Assembly: GCA_016932575.1 (NCBI GenBank)
Contig: JAFGCO010000018.1
Span: 1 to 64,000, forward strand
Direction: 5' to 3'
Length of the DNA: 64,000 bases
Source: a bacterium
Lineage (GTDB): Bacteria > Zhuqueibacterota > QNDG01 > JAFGCO01
The translations under genes were made by a program, and so were the position numbers. The notes under the pieces were generated by a model. It saw nothing but the letters and a program-made list of their open reading frames with translations. It searched no databases and was not told where the DNA came from. Below, in pieces: positions 35,327-44,937 of this stretch (its first letter is position 1; every line of letters starts with the position of its first letter).

Positions 35327-35803
35327 ATGAAGAAAATCATCCACATCGGAATGACTGTTTTGATCGCCATTGGTCTAATCATGTTGCTTGGATGTGATGG
35401 TGACAATGGATCTGAGTCCAATGAAGGTTCGTTGGTCGGAACATGGGAAGCCGTCAAAGAAATCATCAGTATTCCCGGCACAGGCGATGCAACGCTTACA
35501 CCTCAAAGCGAAATGTTCATGCATTTAATTGTTTCAATTGCAGAAAATAACACATTTACGTATGAAACCTGGAGTGGTTCGGATAAAACGGCTGAAACTG
35601 CCGGCTATGAATCAGGATCAGGATCCTGGGAAGTGGACGGATCTGTTTTCTCCATGGAATTCGAGGGAGATACTCAAATGATCCTTGAAGGCACTTACAA
35701 AGTGTCCAAAAACAAATTGGAGATCAGCACGTCTCTGGTTGTTGATATCTTCGGAACAGATCCCGTACCCGTCGAGATCACCATGGACCGAATTGCAGAA
35801 TAA
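35327..35803 (+). CDS. Small lipocalin-like lipoprotein, paralogue of the next gene
   Basis: A 158-residue lipoprotein (lipobox LIMLLGC) with GAAGGAG before the ATG. The core LVGTWEAVKEIISIPGTGDA is followed by segments almost repeated in the gene at 35889: TLTPQSEMFMHLIVS, WSGSDKTAETAGYESGSGSW, and a final IFGTDPVPVEITM. A recent duplication is clear. It ends before a strong terminator, so the following gene may be expressed separately. Confidence 0.78.
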   Translation: MKKIIHIGMTVLIAIGLIMLLGCDGDNGSESNEGSLVGTWEAVKEIISIPGTGDATLTPQSEMFMHLIVSIAENNTFTYETWSGSDKTAETAGYESGSGSWEVDGSVFSMEFEGDTQMILEGTYKVSKNKLEISTSLVVDIFGTDPVPVEITMDRIAE

Positions 35804-35830
35804 ATTTCCAAAAGAAATAACATTTTTAAA

Positions 35831-35865
35831 AATGGCCTCCTGTGAACAGACGGGGGCCATTTTTT
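35831..35865 (+). terminator. Rho-independent terminator inside the lipoprotein cluster
   Basis: AATGGCCTCC (35831-35840) pairs with GGGGGCCATT (35852-35861) through a 10-bp stem with one wobble pair, followed by a T-run to 35865. It ends the transcript of the third lipoprotein gene. Confidence 0.85.
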
Positions 35866-35888
35866 ATATTTCAAGGGGGTGCTTTGAA

Positions 35889-36683
35889 ATGAAAAATGTG
35901 TCTCATTATTACCGGCCGTTCCTGACAATATTCTTTTTTATACTTATTCATGGATGCGATTGGAAAAACGGATCGGAATCTGAATCACCAAATCCGGTAA
36001 TTCAGCTGACAAAATATACGAATAGCGTCAACAATGTTACTCCACCGGGACAAAAAATACAGGCCGGGCAGCATGTCAAATGGACCTATGAAATTACCAA
36101 TACAGGGAATACGCAGCTTCAAAATATACATATCACAGATGACAGGGAAGGATATATCGGGGCAATTGATACACTTTCAATTGGTGAAACAAAAATACTC
36201 GCGGATTCAGGATATGCCATCATTGGAACATACACCAATATTGGCAGGGCCGTATGTGCATATGATGAAAACGATACTCTGAAGGCTGAAGATCCGGATT
36301 TCTATAACGGATATTTTGGCGGAACCTGGAAAGCGAGCAAGGAAGTGATCATCCTTACAGGCTTCGGACAAATAACCCTTACACCTCAGAGTGAAATGTT
36401 TTTACATATGATATTCTCTTTCGAAGAAAACGGCACATTGACCTATGAATCATGGACAGGTTCGGATAAAACCGCGGAAGAAGCTGGTTATGAATCCGGT
36501 TCAGGAACCTGGTCCATGGGTGTGCCTGATTTTTCCATGTCATTGGAAGAGGACGATCAGATCATTGAAGGTCCTTACAGCCTTATTGAGAATACATTGG
36601 TCATCAATACCACCTTGATTATTGACAGCTTTGGATCGGATCCGATACCCTTCGAAATGACCCTGACAAAGGTTGAGGATTAA
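35889..36683 (+). CDS. Lipoprotein with DUF11-like domain fused to a lipocalin-like domain
   Basis: A 264-residue lipoprotein. The ATG at 35889 follows AAGGGGG; a frame extending upstream into the previous gene is unlikely to be used. The lipobox is IHGC. Residues about 35-130 form a DUF11/DUF7507-like beta domain (YEITNTGNTQLQNIHITDD), usually repeated in surface proteins. Residues about 140-264 repeat the lipocalin-like protein of the preceding gene (LTPQSEMFLHMIFSFEENGT, WTGSDKTAEEAGYESGSGTW, SFGSDPIPFEMTL). It looks like a duplication followed by domain insertion. It sits just after a terminator and so needs its own promoter. Function unknown. Confidence 0.78.
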   Translation: MKNVSHYYRPFLTIFFFILIHGCDWKNGSESESPNPVIQLTKYTNSVNNVTPPGQKIQAGQHVKWTYEITNTGNTQLQNIHITDDREGYIGAIDTLSIGETKILADSGYAIIGTYTNIGRAVCAYDENDTLKAEDPDFYNGYFGGTWKASKEVIILTGFGQITLTPQSEMFLHMIFSFEENGTLTYESWTGSDKTAEEAGYESGSGTWSMGVPDFSMSLEEDDQIIEGPYSLIENTLVINTTLIIDSFGSDPIPFEMTLTKVED

Positions 36684-36823
36684 TTTAAATTCAGCATTGC
36701 TTGAATATAAACGACCTTCCTCTATAAGATTAAACAAGAAGTGATTTTTACTACAAAATGGGAGGGTGTGGGTATTTGCGAAAATTTATTATATTCATAC
36801 AGGCCGGTATTTTTTTATATGCT

Positions 36824-36946
36824 TGTCATCTCGATCCGCCTCTGGCGGAGAGAGATCTTAAATGATTTCATTTTTATCATGCCCTGAATCAATAAAGATT
36901 TCTCGCGGAGTTTATCCTGAGCTTGCCGAAGGACTCGAAATGACAA
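36824..36946. repeat. MITE-like dispersed element with terminal inverted repeats
   Basis: TGTCATCTCGA (36824-36834) and TCGAAATGACA (36936-36946) form an 11-bp terminal inverted repeat with one mismatch. Inside are the hairpin TCCGCC/GGCGGA (36835-36840, 36845-36850) and segments such as GCTTGCCGAAGGACTCG. Repeats opening TGTCATTTCGA are widespread in intergenic DNA of FCB bacteria. It has no coding capacity and sits between the lipoprotein and apt genes, which converge here. A related element is at 57921-58075. Confidence 0.6.
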
Positions 36947-36970
36947 ATCCATGGTCAAGCATCACTTAAC

Positions 36971-37492
36971 TCATTCAGACTCACAGGCAATCAGCGTATG
37001 AACAGGCACATCTCCCAGTTTTTCCCGTCCGTTTAAAAAACAGAGTTCGATCAGAAATGCAGCGCCAATCACGCTGCCTCCCAGCTTTTTCACCAAACGA
37101 ATCGAAGCAGCTGCAGTGCCGCCCGTGGCCAGAAGATCATCCACGACCAGGATTTTAACTTCGGGCTGTATGGCGTCCCGGTGAACTTCAATTGCATCTG
37201 TTCCATATTCCAGTGCATATTCTTCTTTTTCTGTTTCTGCAGGTAATTTACCCGGTTTGCGCATGGGAATAAATCCGGTATCCAGTTCCATGGCCATCGC
37301 ACCGCCAAATATAAAACCGCGCGATTCAATACCAACAACCTGATCGATATTCTGTTTCCTGTATGGCTGACAGAGCTGGTGAACCGCCTCTTTAAAAGCA
37401 TCGGGATCTTTGAGTAAGGTGGTGATATCCTTAAAAATAATCCCGGGTTTCGGAAAATCCGGCACATCCCGGATAAAATCGTTCAACTCCAT
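36971..37492 (-). CDS. apt: Adenine phosphoribosyltransferase
   Basis: A 173-residue enzyme converting adenine and PRPP to AMP (purine salvage). The start ATG at 37492 has AAGGAGC at 7 bases; an in-frame start 18 codons earlier is not supported. The N-terminal APT signature IRDVPDFPKPGIIFKDIT is complete and the PRPP-binding loop is ILVVDDLLATGGTAAA. The length is typical (170-185). It is convergent with the lipoprotein cluster. No regulator was seen. Confidence 0.97.
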   Translation of the reverse strand: MELNDFIRDVPDFPKPGIIFKDITTLLKDPDAFKEAVHQLCQPYRKQNIDQVVGIESRGFIFGGAMAMELDTGFIPMRKPGKLPAETEKEEYALEYGTDAIEVHRDAIQPEVKILVVDDLLATGGTAAASIRLVKKLGGSVIGAAFLIELCFLNGREKLGDVPVHTLIACESE

Positions 37493-37734
37493 AAATGCTC
37501 CTTCTTTTATTACATGATAAAAATTCTTTTCTGCAAAATTAACCATATTTTATTAAGAAATGAGAGGGTTTAACTCAATGAGGTACTTAACTTTGATATA
37601 TTTTAACTTAATGAACCTCCCGGAGGTTTAAAAACCGTTGATAATGATTTTTTGACAGTCTCATTGAGACGCTTCACTTGAAATTTTCTCTTTCATCCTA
37701 CAATAAATGCAGTCGTTCACCGACAGCAAATCAT

Positions 37735-38010
37735 TCAAAACGTAATATCAAAACCCGTAAATTTTCCCTGATACTCGCTCCAGTTGACCTGGATATTCCG
37801 GACCGCTGCGTAAGGATTTCCTGTACGCAGGGACTTTACAAGTATCTCAATTCTGGATTTATCTCCTTCTGCGAGAATTTCTACTTCACCGGAAGGTAAA
37901 TTTTTTACCCATCCGCCAAGTCCCAGATGCCTGGCATGCTTCTGTACAAAAAACCGGTACCCGACACCCTGTACCATACCGGATACGATAATATGTGCTT
38001 TTGCATCCAT
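37735..38010 (-). CDS. acyP: Acylphosphatase
   Basis: A 91-residue enzyme hydrolysing carboxyl-phosphate bonds of acyl phosphates. The signature GMVQGVGYRFFVQKHA contains the catalytic Arg and phosphate loop, and GWVKNLPSGEVEILAEG contains the conserved Asn. The length is exactly that of the family. AGGTG precedes the ATG. In the gap below (37493-37734) two short hairpins occur (AACCTCC/GGAGGTT near 37615, GTCTC/GAGAC near 37660), neither with a T-run. Confidence 0.95.
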   Translation of the reverse strand: MDAKAHIIVSGMVQGVGYRFFVQKHARHLGLGGWVKNLPSGEVEILAEGDKSRIEILVKSLRTGNPYAAVRNIQVNWSEYQGKFTGFDITF

Positions 38011-38097
38011 GAATTCACCTGAATTTAACCTTTGGTATTCTTACCGGATAACCGGGCGATATACACCTGTATGGATCTGTTATTTTTACAATGAATA

Positions 38098-38607
38098 TTA
38101 AAACCATGTTTTCCTTTTATATTCCCGATACTCACTGTATTGCTTCTCCAAATCTTTTTCTTCCAATAATTTCCAGTAGAGTATGAAGGATATCCATACA
38201 ACAGAGGATATCAATGTGGCAAAGCTTCTCATAAATACCGGAAAACCGATGATCCAGATAATGAATCCAAAATACATCGGATTTCTTATTTTTGAATAAA
38301 TCCCTCCTTTGACAAGCGTCCCCTTACCGGTAAACCCCTTCAGATTGATATGTGAATAAATGAAAAGAAAAACACCCACGATGAACAGCACCAATCCGGA
38401 AATCCTGGCCCATACAGGAATATTGATTTTCATTGGATCAAAAAAACACATTTGAAACCATGAGAACCATAAAACAGCCATGACAATATAAACAATATTT
38501 AGCATGATTTTCCTGTCTGCCATCGGATTCTTCTGATACTTAAGAACATTGAACACGGTACGCAAAAAATAAGAGACAAAACATACCCCGGACCAGAGGA
38601 AAAACAT
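38098..38607 (-). CDS. Isoprenylcysteine carboxyl methyltransferase-like membrane protein
   Basis: A 169-residue integral membrane protein with four to five helices (IVYIVMAVLWFSWFQMCFF, ISGLVLFIVGVFLFIYSH, FGFIIWIIGFPVFM, TLISSVVWISFILYW). The C-terminal signature GGIYSKIRNPMYFGF followed by LLEEKDLEKQYSEYREYKR is that of the ICMT/phospholipid methyltransferase superfamily, which binds SAM at the membrane face. ATG at 38607 has AGGAGG at 7 bases; an overlapping GTG is less likely. The bacterial substrate is unknown. Confidence 0.87.
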   Translation of the reverse strand: MFFLWSGVCFVSYFLRTVFNVLKYQKNPMADRKIMLNIVYIVMAVLWFSWFQMCFFDPMKINIPVWARISGLVLFIVGVFLFIYSHINLKGFTGKGTLVKGGIYSKIRNPMYFGFIIWIIGFPVFMRSFATLISSVVWISFILYWKLLEEKDLEKQYSEYREYKRKTWF

Positions 38608-38804
38608 ATTCACCCCTCCTTTAAACAGATACGATCAAATAATGATTTGAATGAACAGTTAAAATCCATCCAAATGAAAAGTATCATATCAATTTTAATA
38701 ATAACAGGACAAAATGCAAATCGGTTAGAAATGCCCGTCATGAAAAACAATCCTGGGTTATCTAATTTAAGATTCATGTTCTTGAAATGAATGGTAATGT
38801 TGTT

Positions 38805-39284
38805 TTACGGCAGCAAATTCAGCTTATTCAATTGATTGAATAATTCTGTAACAGCTTCTTCAGATGTTTTTGCCACCAGAACCGCCGGATCAATTTCCCA
38901 GCTGTATAACGATACAATTGGAATCTCTCGCTGAAGCGCAAACGCCATTTCAGATAAGGTTCCGAATTTACCGCCTATGGCAATCACGCCATCGCAAGCA
39001 TTAATAATCACGGCGTTACGTGCTACACCAAGACCTGTGGGGATCACAATATCCACGTATGGATTGGCCAGCTGACTTTGTTCCATAGGAAGAATGCCGA
39101 CAGTCAAGCCGAATGCCTCTTTCGCACCTTTGCAGGCAGCTGCCATAACACCACCAAGCCCCCCGCAAAACAGAACAGCACCTTTTTGCGCGATCAGATA
39201 GCCGACTTCGCATGCCGCTTGCAAAACTTCAGGAGTTTCTTCCCTTCCCCCAATCACACCGATCTGTATTTTTCTCTGCTTCAT
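38805..39284 (-). CDS. TIGR00725-type SLOG-fold protein
   Basis: A 159-residue Rossmann-like protein of the LOG/SLOG superfamily. The N-terminal IGVIGGREETPEVLQAACEV and the central GGLGGVMAAACKGAKEA and IGGKFGTLSEMAFALQ match the TIGR00725 family (putative nucleotide- or nucleotide-sugar-binding proteins related to lysine decarboxylase-like LOG). The LOG catalytic motif PGGxGTxxE appears as IGGKFGTLSE. The start is the ATG at 39284; a TTG 12 bases upstream is possible. Function is not established for the family. Confidence 0.85.
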   Translation of the reverse strand: MKQRKIQIGVIGGREETPEVLQAACEVGYLIAQKGAVLFCGGLGGVMAAACKGAKEAFGLTVGILPMEQSQLANPYVDIVIPTGLGVARNAVIINACDGVIAIGGKFGTLSEMAFALQREIPIVSLYSWEIDPAVLVAKTSEEAVTELFNQLNKLNLLP

Positions 39285-39512
39285 GTCTATCACCAAATTT
39301 TAATAAAAATATTTGCGGAATGAACGGCCCTTGATAATCGTCTCAAAATTATGGTAGTGAGGATTAAAAATGATCGTATCGCTCCGAAACAGTTATCATC
39401 GAAACTGAGGAAATCAGCATTTCTGCAAATCTGAGAATAAATAAGATATTCTGAATATTTTTCTTTTACCTAAAAATCGAAAATCTGTGAAAGCCGGATT
39501 ATTCATTTAAAT

Positions 39513-40904
39513 TTAAAATGCAGCCTGATTCGGTGTCCTTGGAAAGGGAATTACGTCCCGGATATTCTTCATGCCGGTAATATACATCAACACCCGTTCA
39601 AATCCCAGTCCGAATCCTGCATGCGGAAACGACCCATATCTCCTGACATCAAGATACCATCCGTACACATCTTCCGACATGCCCTCTTCCTTCATACGCT
39701 GTAACAGAACATCCTCTCGATCCTCACGCTGACTGCCGCCAATGATTTCTCCCACCCCCGGCACCAGAAGATCCATTGCCCGGACCGTCTTGCCATCCTC
39801 ATTATGAAACATATAAAATGCTTTAATCCCGACTGGATAATCGATGACAAAAACAGGTTTTTTAAATATCTTTTCCGATAAAAACCGCTCATGCTCGGTC
39901 TGCAGGTTTGCACCCCAATTTGTGTCATATTCGAATTTTTGATCCGCTTTGTTCAATAATTCAATGGCTTCTGTATATGTGGTAACGCCAAAATCAGAAT
40001 GAATGACTTTTTCCAGACGTTCGATCACACCCTTATCTATAAACTGGTTAAAAAAGGCCATTTCCTGGGATGCATTTTCCAAGACATAAGTAAAAATAAA
40101 TTTCATCATTTCTTCAGCTAACTTCATATCATCTTCCAGATCAGCAAAAGCAATTTCAGGCTCGATCATCCAAAACTCAGTGGCGTGTCGAGGCGTATTG
40201 GAATTTTCCGCCCTGAATGTGGGCCCGAATGTGTACACATTTCTGAATCCCATGCAAAACGCTTCAACCGGCAGCTGACCGCTGACTGTAAGAAAGGTTT
40301 TTCGGCCAAGCAATTCTTTGGCGTAATCAATCGGATGTTTAATTTTATCCAGTTCCAATGTGGTCACCTGAAACATTTCTCCGGCACCTTCCGCGTCCAC
40401 ACTGGTGATAATAGGCGTGTGAACATATACAAATCCGCGCTCATTAAAAAATTTATGAATGGCGTAGGCCAGAATCGAACGTACCCGAAACACCGCATTA
40501 AAGGTATTGGTTCTGGATCGCAAATGGGCGATCGTACGCAAATACTCGAATGTATGTCGTTTTTTCTGGATGGGATTACTCTGACTCGAGACAGCAAGAA
40601 TGACTATCTCGCCGGCCTGTATTTCAAACGGCTGTTTGGCCTGTGGCGTTTTGACCAGTTTCCCCTGAATTTTCAGTGATGATCCGATGGTGAGCTTTGT
40701 AATTTCTTTGAAATTCGACAGTTTCTCATCAAACACAATTTGAATATTTTTAAAACAGGTGCCATCATGCAATTCAATGAATCCGAATGTTTTGGAGTCG
40801 CGTAAAGTACGTACCCATCCGGAGACTGCAACTGTGCGATTGTCATAAGCGTTGGGATCTTCAAAAAAATCCCGAATATGATTTACCTGACCGATCAAAC
40901 CCAT
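39513..40904 (-). CDS. asnS: Asparaginyl-tRNA synthetase
   Basis: A class IIb synthetase of about 463 residues that charges tRNA-Asn. The N-terminal OB-fold anticodon domain contains [20 protein letters not shown]. Motif 2 is [20 protein letters not shown] and motif 3 is [26 protein letters not shown] also fits AsnRS. The start is unsettled: the ATG at 40904 overlaps AAGGAG completely, while the TTG at 40898 has that AAGGAG at 6 bases and may be the true start; a GTG at 40934 has no site. It has a 229-base gap to the next gene and no T-box-like leader. The 39285-39512 spacer shows nothing. Confidence 0.96.
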   Translation of the reverse strand: MGLIGQVNHIRDFFEDPNAYDNRTVAVSGWVRTLRDSKTFGFIELHDGTCFKNIQIVFDEKLSNFKEITKLTIGSSLKIQGKLVKTPQAKQPFEIQAGEIVILAVSSQSNPIQKKRHTFEYLRTIAHLRSRTNTFNAVFRVRSILAYAIHKFFNERGFVYVHTPIITSVDAEGAGEMFQVTTLELDKIKHPIDYAKELLGRKTFLTVSGQLPVEAFCMGFRNVYTFGPTFRAENSNTPRHATEFWMIEPEIAFADLEDDMKLAEEMMKFIFTYVLENASQEMAFFNQFIDKGVIERLEKVIHSDFGVTTYTEAIELLNKADQKFEYDTNWGANLQTEHERFLSEKIFKKPVFVIDYPVGIKAFYMFHNEDGKTVRAMDLLVPGVGEIIGGSQREDREDVLLQRMKEEGMSEDVYGWYLDVRRYGSFPHAGFGLGFERVLMYITGMKNIRDVIPFPRTPNQAAF

Positions 40905-41043
40905 CTCCTTATTTAGTTTTTCTTGAAATTTCACAAATGGTCATTATACGTCTATTAAATATCAATCGGTATTTACCTTTCATTGACTTAAAGCCTGTTT
41001 TCTTTTACCTGTAAATTGTTTAATCTTTCATTTTAAGTAACAG

Positions 41044-42054
41044 TCATCCCCAATCCTCGGCCTTGGCAGTCCGTGTCATTAAATCACTGACAGCCTGACG
41101 CGGGGACTTATCTTCAAAAAGAACGTGGAATACTTCGGTGGTAATAGGCATATCAATCTTATGGTGTAACGAAAGATCCAGCGCCGATTGTGTGGTTCGC
41201 ACCCCTTCTGCCACCATAACCATCTCTTTTAATATTTGTCTGAGACCTTTGCCTCTTGCAATTTCCTCCCCAACAAACCGGTTGCGGCTGTGGCGGCTGG
41301 TGCACGTGACAATCAAATCTCCCATTCCGGATAAACCTGCAAATGTCATGGAATTTGCATTCAGTGCCGTACCCAAACGGGTAATTTCCACCAGTCCGCG
41401 ATTGATCAACGCTGCTTTTAAATTGTCTCCCAGCTCAAGACCGTCTATAATACCAGCGGCAATAGCAATGACATTTTTCAAAGCCCCCCCCAACTCCACG
41501 CCAATCACATCATCACTTGTATAAATTCTAAAAAACGGACTCATGAACAGCTTTTGTACTTCACGGGAACTTATATCCCCCTCGGAAGCCGCGACAATAA
41601 CCGTCGGACGTTTCCGGGCCAGCTCTTCTGCATGGCTTGGTCCGGACAGTACCACGACACGGTCCGGAGTTAAATTTGGCAGACTTTCTAAAAGAATTTC
41701 CGATATCCTTTTCCATGTCATATTTTCAAGACCTTTGCTTCCGCTGACCAGGATACACTGATCGGATAAAATAGGCTGGCATTTTTCTGCCACGGAACGA
41801 ATCACATGCGACGGCAGAGCAATAACAACAAATGCCTTATCCTGAACAGCAACAGTCAGATCTTGTGTAATTTTTATATCTTCCGGAATAGAAATCCCCG
41901 GAAGAAACACAGAATTTTCCCGTGTGGCTTCCAATTGCGCTTTGATTTTCGGATTAAATTCCCATAAGGTCACATCATGATGATTATGGGCAAGCGCAAT
42001 GGCCAGGGCAGTTCCCCATCCTCCGGCACCCAATATGCCAACTTCTGAATTCAA
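41044..42054 (-). CDS. gpsA: Glycerol-3-phosphate dehydrogenase [NAD(P)+]
   Basis: A 336-residue cytoplasmic enzyme reducing dihydroxyacetone phosphate to sn-glycerol 3-phosphate for phospholipid synthesis. The nucleotide-binding motif GILGAGGWGTALAIALAHN is at the N-terminus, VLSGPSHAEELARKRPT in the middle, and the catalytic Lys lies in ELGGALKNVIAIAAG. The C-terminal NRFVGEEIARG is typical. The start is TTG at 42054, overlapping the plsY stop as TTGA, with GAGGAT about 9 bases upstream. The plsY-gpsA pair supplies and uses the same metabolite. Confidence 0.97.
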   Translation of the reverse strand: MNSEVGILGAGGWGTALAIALAHNHHDVTLWEFNPKIKAQLEATRENSVFLPGISIPEDIKITQDLTVAVQDKAFVVIALPSHVIRSVAEKCQPILSDQCILVSGSKGLENMTWKRISEILLESLPNLTPDRVVVLSGPSHAEELARKRPTVIVAASEGDISSREVQKLFMSPFFRIYTSDDVIGVELGGALKNVIAIAAGIIDGLELGDNLKAALINRGLVEITRLGTALNANSMTFAGLSGMGDLIVTCTSRHSRNRFVGEEIARGKGLRQILKEMVMVAEGVRTTQSALDLSLHHKIDMPITTEVFHVLFEDKSPRQAVSDLMTRTAKAEDWG

Positions 42055-42701
42055 ATGTCATTATCCTCATTTGTCGATCTGCTTCCGAACCGGTTCTCTT
42101 CCCCTCGAATCAGACGCCCGATATTGCTTCGATGCGTAAATACAATTAAAGCAGCAACAATCAGAGCAATACATAACAACACATTGGGAACCGTGACTCC
42201 CAGCGCCCGCTGAACCAGAATTGAAACCGGAAGCGATACTGCTGCAATCATGGAACTGACAGAGACAATGCGTGTAAGCCAAACCAGAACAATCCAAAGT
42301 CCCAATGCAATCAATGCCGGAACAGGAATCAGCGCGACCAGCACACCGAACGCCGTGCCCACGCCTTTGCCACCCTTGAATCCGGCAAAAACTGTCCAGA
42401 TATGTCCAAAAATGGCCGCGATGCCTGCTAAAATCTGAATGAATGATGCATTATTCAGCGGAACTGAATCCAGACGGATTTTTGCAATAAGCAGGACAGC
42501 CAGCACACCTTTGGCCATATCAACCAGTACCACAATCAAGGCCGGTTTCCACCCCATAACCCGAAATACATTGGTGGCTCCTGCATTCTTGCTGCCGTGA
42601 TTACGGACATCATCCTTCATCACAATCCGGCTCGTCCAAATCGCCGTGGGAATTGATCCCACCAGATAGCTGCAAAGTATGATTAAAACAAGAGAGATCA
42701 T
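42051..42701 (-). CDS. plsY: Glycerol-3-phosphate acyltransferase PlsY
   Basis: A 216-residue membrane enzyme with about five helices that acylates glycerol 3-phosphate from acyl-phosphate. The three conserved loops are visible: GSIPTAIW, SKNAGATNVFRVMGWKPALI and FGHIWTVFAGFKGGKGVGTA, plus the C-terminal FTHRSNIGRLIRGEENRF. The length is standard. It is co-translated with gpsA, which makes its substrate. Confidence 0.96.
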   Translation of the reverse strand: MISLVLIILCSYLVGSIPTAIWTSRIVMKDDVRNHGSKNAGATNVFRVMGWKPALIVVLVDMAKGVLAVLLIAKIRLDSVPLNNASFIQILAGIAAIFGHIWTVFAGFKGGKGVGTAFGVLVALIPVPALIALGLWIVLVWLTRIVSVSSMIAAVSLPVSILVQRALGVTVPNVLLCIALIVAALIVFTHRSNIGRLIRGEENRFGSRSTNEDNDI

Positions 42702-42809
42702 ATCTTAATTATCCTATATTTAACACCGTATTAAAGTTTGTTAACATAAAAAAAAGCGATACCAATTCAAATATGACACAATCATATTTCAAGCGATCGT
42801 CGAACAATT

Positions 42810-43817
42810 TTAAACGACTTCTCCCACCCGAATGGGCGTTTCGCCCTGCATTTCCAGAATTTCCATACATCTGGATTCCTCATCAGGCGGCACAATAAAA
42901 ATATATCCCACTCCCATATTAAATGTCCGATGCATATCTTGCTCCGGTACATGGCCCTCTTCTTGAATAAGACGGAATATAGAGGGGAGTTTCCAGCTTT
43001 CCCACTGAATGGAAAGAGACAATCCATCCGGTAAAATCCGTCGGGTGTTTCCTTCAATACCCCCGCCGGTAATATGAGACATGCCATGAATATCAATCGA
43101 ACCATAAAGCGCTTCGAAAACCGGCTTATAGCAGCGATGCACCGCGATCAAGGCTTCGCCCACACTGCATTCCAATCCAGGAACTCTCGTATTCACATCA
43201 TATCCTGCATGATCGAACAGAACTTTCCGTGCCAGGCTGTAGCCATTGGTATGCAATCCTGTGGAAGGAAGCCCAATAAGAACGTCGTTTTTTTGGATTC
43301 GGCTTCCGTCAATCACATGGTCTTTTTCCACGATCCCGACAATGCATCCAGCCACATCATATTCGCCTGCCTGGTAAAAACCGGGCATTTCTGCCATTTC
43401 ACCGCCAATTAAAGCACATTCAGCAGCCTTGCATCCCCGAACCATCCCCGATACGAGTGATTCAACGTCCTTGGATCTAAGAATTCCTGTGCCGATATAA
43501 TCAAGAAAAAAGAGAGGACAGGCACCACCCACGAGAATATCATTAATACAATGATTGACCAGATCTTCTCCCACTGTGTCATGCCTTTTCATCATAAAGG
43601 CGACTTTTAATTTTGTTCCGACGCCATCAATGGAAGACACCAGAACCGGATTTTTGTATTTGGATAAATCCAGCGCAAAAAAACCGCCGAATTTTCCAAT
43701 ATCCGTTAACACCCCGGATGTAAAAGTCGATCTTACGGCTGCCTTGATATTTTTAACCGCATTTTCTCCTGCTTCAATATCGACACCTGCAGATTTATAA
43801 TCGAATGATTGGGTCAT
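42810..43817 (-). CDS. purM: Phosphoribosylformylglycinamidine cyclo-ligase (AIR synthetase)
   Basis: A 335-residue purine-biosynthesis enzyme closing FGAM to AIR with ATP. The signatures SFDYKSAGVDIEAGE, VSSIDGVGTKLKVAF, LVNHCINDILVGGACPLFFL, GGEMAEMPGFY and GLPSTGLHTNGYSLARKV are all present. The start ATG at 43817 has AGGAAAG about 8 bases upstream and lies within the end of the DUF4416 gene (23-base overlap); an ATG 12 codons earlier is possible but unlikely. Other pur genes are not in view. The order DUF4416-purM suggests co-expression only. Confidence 0.97.
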   Translation of the reverse strand: MTQSFDYKSAGVDIEAGENAVKNIKAAVRSTFTSGVLTDIGKFGGFFALDLSKYKNPVLVSSIDGVGTKLKVAFMMKRHDTVGEDLVNHCINDILVGGACPLFFLDYIGTGILRSKDVESLVSGMVRGCKAAECALIGGEMAEMPGFYQAGEYDVAGCIVGIVEKDHVIDGSRIQKNDVLIGLPSTGLHTNGYSLARKVLFDHAGYDVNTRVPGLECSVGEALIAVHRCYKPVFEALYGSIDIHGMSHITGGGIEGNTRRILPDGLSLSIQWESWKLPSIFRLIQEEGHVPEQDMHRTFNMGVGYIFIVPPDEESRCMEILEMQGETPIRVGEVV

Positions 43818-44343
43818 TTTCTCTTTCCTGTTGAATAAATCGTTGTCGGACATTTTGAAAAAATGTCACAGCAAGATCTGTCTCGTAATCGGGATATGTC
43901 CACTTGCTCGGTTCAAATCTGCCATTCCGAAAACGATATTGGACATCTCCGTAAATCCCCTGTCCGACATAGATCCGATGAGCAAAATCCTTGGTTGTTG
44001 CCAGAACCAGTTTTGCCGCTGTAATATAACCGGGATCGAGGTTCACCCGACGCCTGCCTTTGCCTGACCATTTGTCCTCAATTTCATTTGTTTTCACTTT
44101 GCTCTTTCCCAGGACGACCGGATCATACAATCCCTGGAAACAAATAAACAGCTTGCTCAGATCCGATCCCATTTCATCCTGATAATAAGAGGTAAAAGAC
44201 GAAAAATCGAAAACTGCACTCTTGATTTCGACCGGAGAAAATGTTTGTTCCAGTCTTTGGACAACTTTTTCCATAGAAATGTCTGGAGCATAAGTGACTC
44301 CGCAAATCAATTTCACCGGAATCGGCTTTCGAATGGGTGCCAC
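43795..44343 (-). CDS. DUF4416 family protein
   Basis: A 182-residue protein of the uncharacterised DUF4416 family. The features KLICGVTYAPDISMEKVVQR, YYQDEMGSDLSKLFICFQGL and RRRVNLDPGYITAAKLVLAT are characteristic and the length is usual. The GTG start at 44343 is supported by GGAG 6 bases upstream. The family is common in Thermodesulfobacteriota, FCB bacteria and other anaerobes, and no activity is known. It overlaps purM by 23 bases, so translation is coupled. Confidence 0.88.
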   Translation of the reverse strand: MAPIRKPIPVKLICGVTYAPDISMEKVVQRLEQTFSPVEIKSAVFDFSSFTSYYQDEMGSDLSKLFICFQGLYDPVVLGKSKVKTNEIEDKWSGKGRRRVNLDPGYITAAKLVLATTKDFAHRIYVGQGIYGDVQYRFRNGRFEPSKWTYPDYETDLAVTFFQNVRQRFIQQERENDPIIRL

Positions 44344-44599
44344 ATTATTCTCCGGATTTTACAAAAGGCTGTCACTTTTACTGGATTGATACTGACGAGA
44401 AAATCCCGATTCAGGAGCGCGTTCGTCTTTGGAAATACCTTTCCAATGATTTTAGGATCAGACGGTCTTCAATATCGAAAAAATCATCCGGAAAGTCAAG
44501 ATAAATTCCTGAATATAATCAATCCTCCATATAAAAATTGAAAAAGTCCGGAAAAACATCAGCTGTGAAAATTTAGGTCTGGTATTTCTCTGTTAATAA

Positions 44600-44878
44600 T
44601 CAAATAAATCCGAAACAAATAGCGATAAAGCTTGGGTCATTTAATCCTCGGTGCATAATCACACCGATCCATGAATTTTTTGTTTTTTGGACAGCATAGG
44701 ATTGAATGAAAATTAACGGAGTAAATATCCCCAGTCCGGCGACAATAAACCAGATCAGAATGGTTTCGCAGCGGGTTGCTCTGCTTAGAAACGGAATCAA
44801 ATACTTCGTTAAACAGACCATTAATATTGCGGCCGGTATATAAACCGCAAACGAGCTGAAACAGCCTAATTTTTTCAT
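44600..44878 (-). CDS. Small membrane protein, possibly a truncated CPBP-family N-terminus
   Basis: A 92-residue protein with two hydrophobic helices (FAVYIPAAILMVCLTKYLI, ILIWFIVAGLGIFTPLIFI). It resembles the first two helices of CPBP-family (Abi/CAAX-protease-like) membrane proteins, but the catalytic EExxxR part is absent and the frame ends at ICFGFI. No continuing frame was found downstream. The ribosome binding site is weak. It may be a decayed gene or an independent small membrane protein. The 256 bases below (44344-44599) hold the upstream region of the DUF4416 gene. Confidence 0.5.
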   Translation of the reverse strand: MKKLGCFSSFAVYIPAAILMVCLTKYLIPFLSRATRCETILIWFIVAGLGIFTPLIFIQSYAVQKTKNSWIGVIMHRGLNDPSFIAICFGFI

Positions 44879-44937
44879 TTCCAATGTCGTTTCCTTATCA
44901 TGTCAGTGAACTTATCAACCATTTTCCGGTTTTCAGA

